A DNA stretch of 64,000 bases from Aurelia coerulea (taxonomy: Eukaryota; Cnidaria; Scyphozoa; Semaeostomeae; Ulmaridae), in contig CM076960.1 of the NCBI GenBank assembly GCA_039566865.1, positions 4,588,001 to 4,652,000 of the forward strand. Reading direction: 5' to 3'. The number at the start of each line of letters is the position of its first letter. Position 1 is the stretch's first letter. The notes under the pieces were generated by a model that searched no databases, was not told the origin of the DNA, and saw nothing but the letters and a program-made list of their open reading frames with translations. Below are positions 62,793 to 64,000 of this stretch, one piece after another. Both the position numbers and the translations under genes were made by a program.

Positions 62793-63490
62793 TTACAATC
62801 TTCCTTTCGCTTCCTTTAATGAAAACCTAGCTTTAGCGATGGCACATGCAAGTTAGTGCTGGTTGCAAAGGCCCCGTTAAGATTGAACTACGTCAACTAC
62901 CACTACCACTAGTTACAGTCAGGTCCTAGAATCATTGTAGAAGGAATAATTCGAGAATAAACTTGTTTCTGATGATGGTTGTGTTCTGACCTACACTACA
63001 TTTATCCATTTCCTTCAGCTTGATCATTTCATTTGATGGATTATGTACTTGGCAAGGATTTAGAATTCGTTAGTTTTAATCTATATTGATATTGGATAAA
63101 TACATCAAACGAATGATTGAAGAAGGATTAGTGGAAACAGAACATGAAATCCTATAAGACGATTGAAATAACATCAAATAAGGAAGAATGAATGGGATAA
63201 GAAGATAGAAAACAAACAGGAACAAATAGAATGATTCCCCCCCACGTGTAATATTTATAATCTCATGAAAAATGTTTTGAAATGTCAGAAACAGTAAAAT
63301 GGAGTTCCATTTAAACTATGTTTGGTTGCAACCATCAAAATTAAACGACAATAAACAAATGATCAAAAGTCGCGTAGTAGCGTGTAGGTGTAAAAAAACC
63401 CACGTTTTGAGCATACTGCTCAAAACTTTATGCTTTCAAATTACAACAATGCAATTTTATCATTTATCTTAATCATATTCCTGTAGAATG
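62793..63490. other. Upstream intron or flank, nothing recognised
   Basis: AT-rich sequence without recognised exons, element ends or RNA genes. The expected preceding RASEF exon was looked for here and not found. Confidence 0.4.
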
Positions 63491-63493
63491 GAG

Positions 63494-63882
63494 CCCCGGG
63501 GGGGGGGGGGGGGGGCACTGCCATACTTGACCTGACGGGATGTGCCGCTCAACAGGGTGTCCTTTTGCGGTAAAAATTATGCGACAGGGTGTCATTTTCT
63601 AGCGAAAATTATGCGACAGGGTATTATAATAGGTAAAAAAAATTATGCGACAGGGTATCACAAGCAAAAATTGCGTTCTAGACTGTATTTGAGAGGCAAA
63701 CTTTTTATGCGACAGGGTATCACAAGCAAAAATTGCGTTCTACACTGTATTTGAGAGGCAAAATTTTATGCGACAGGGTATCCTTTTGGCCTATTTTTTA
63801 TGCGACAGGGTGCAGGGTGTGGAGAGGTTTTCCGCACACCCCCGTCACTTCCCTAGTCAAGTACCCCCCCCCCCCCCGGGAA
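63494..63882. repeat. G/C-tract-bounded element with tandem atgcgacagggt repeats
   Basis: Bounded by ccccggggg...cttgac at the left and gtcaagta-ccccc-cggg at the right. Inside, atgcgacagggt occurs at least seven times, including a 63-bp direct duplication (63645 and 63708, with cacaagcaaaaattgcgttc). Confidence 0.85.
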
Positions 63883-64000
63883 TGGAGCTATACACATTCC
63901 AATTCTAAATTTTACGCTGCAAATGCCATTTTACATAAACTATTGCAACATTGTGCAGGCAACGTTTTACCTCCAAAAACTATAAAAACACAAAAACATA

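Noticed and set aside
63000..63060. Minus ORF reading EMIKLKEMDKC as a possible upstream RASEF coiled-coil exon
   Set aside because: No usable acceptor, doubtful donor, and no similarity to the expected RASEF segment.
63540..63815. CRISPR-like repeat array
   Set aside because: Spacing is irregular, units are direct tandem copies, and the setting is an animal genome.
63950..63996. Possible RASEF microexon at the window edge (acceptor, FLE, donor)
   Set aside because: Splice-like words flank only nine bases and the phase does not fit the phase-2 entry of exon a; too little sequence to judge.

Overview
The window is animal nuclear DNA: AT-rich, with short exons bounded by GT/AG introns, large introns full of transposon debris, tRNA-derived SINEs, non-LTR retrotransposon tails and microsatellites. 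Nothing is bacterial or viral. The species cannot be named from the sequence; the repeat content and the highly conserved host proteins fit an invertebrate metazoan.

Two host genes were resolved exon by exon, both on the minus strand. (1) ARF6, a complete 175-residue small GTPase in four coding exons (positions 7131 down to 524). (2) A RASEF (Rab45)-type gene in 23 coding exons from 59873 down to 26715. Its exons join without a frame break into 1000 codons plus a stop. They encode a coiled coil, a long acidic and cysteine-rich linker, and a Rab GTPase domain ending in -CC. The 5' exons, expected to encode the EF hands, lie beyond position 64000. Both proteins act in membrane traffic: ARF6 at the plasma membrane and endosomes, RASEF-type proteins as calcium-linked Rab GTPases tied to dynein transport.

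Layout: 1-524, ARF6 3' flank; 524-7131, ARF6; 7156-26700, intergenic sequence dominated by inverted-repeat (fold-back) elements, SINE and LINE ends, with one possible non-coding first exon near 18.2 kb and one unassigned exon-like ORF near 26.4 kb; 26715-59873, the RASEF gene, whose introns hold about 25 recognisable elements, several nested; 59874-64000, its upstream intron, again repeat-filled.

The most unusual features are the RASEF linker exon (858 nt, four Cys clusters and possible LC8-binding motifs), an apparent duplication of a two-exon coiled-coil module inside the same gene, a four-element nested transposon stack at 47878-49608, and the large number of long palindromes. No convincing evidence for a wholly new molecular system was found.
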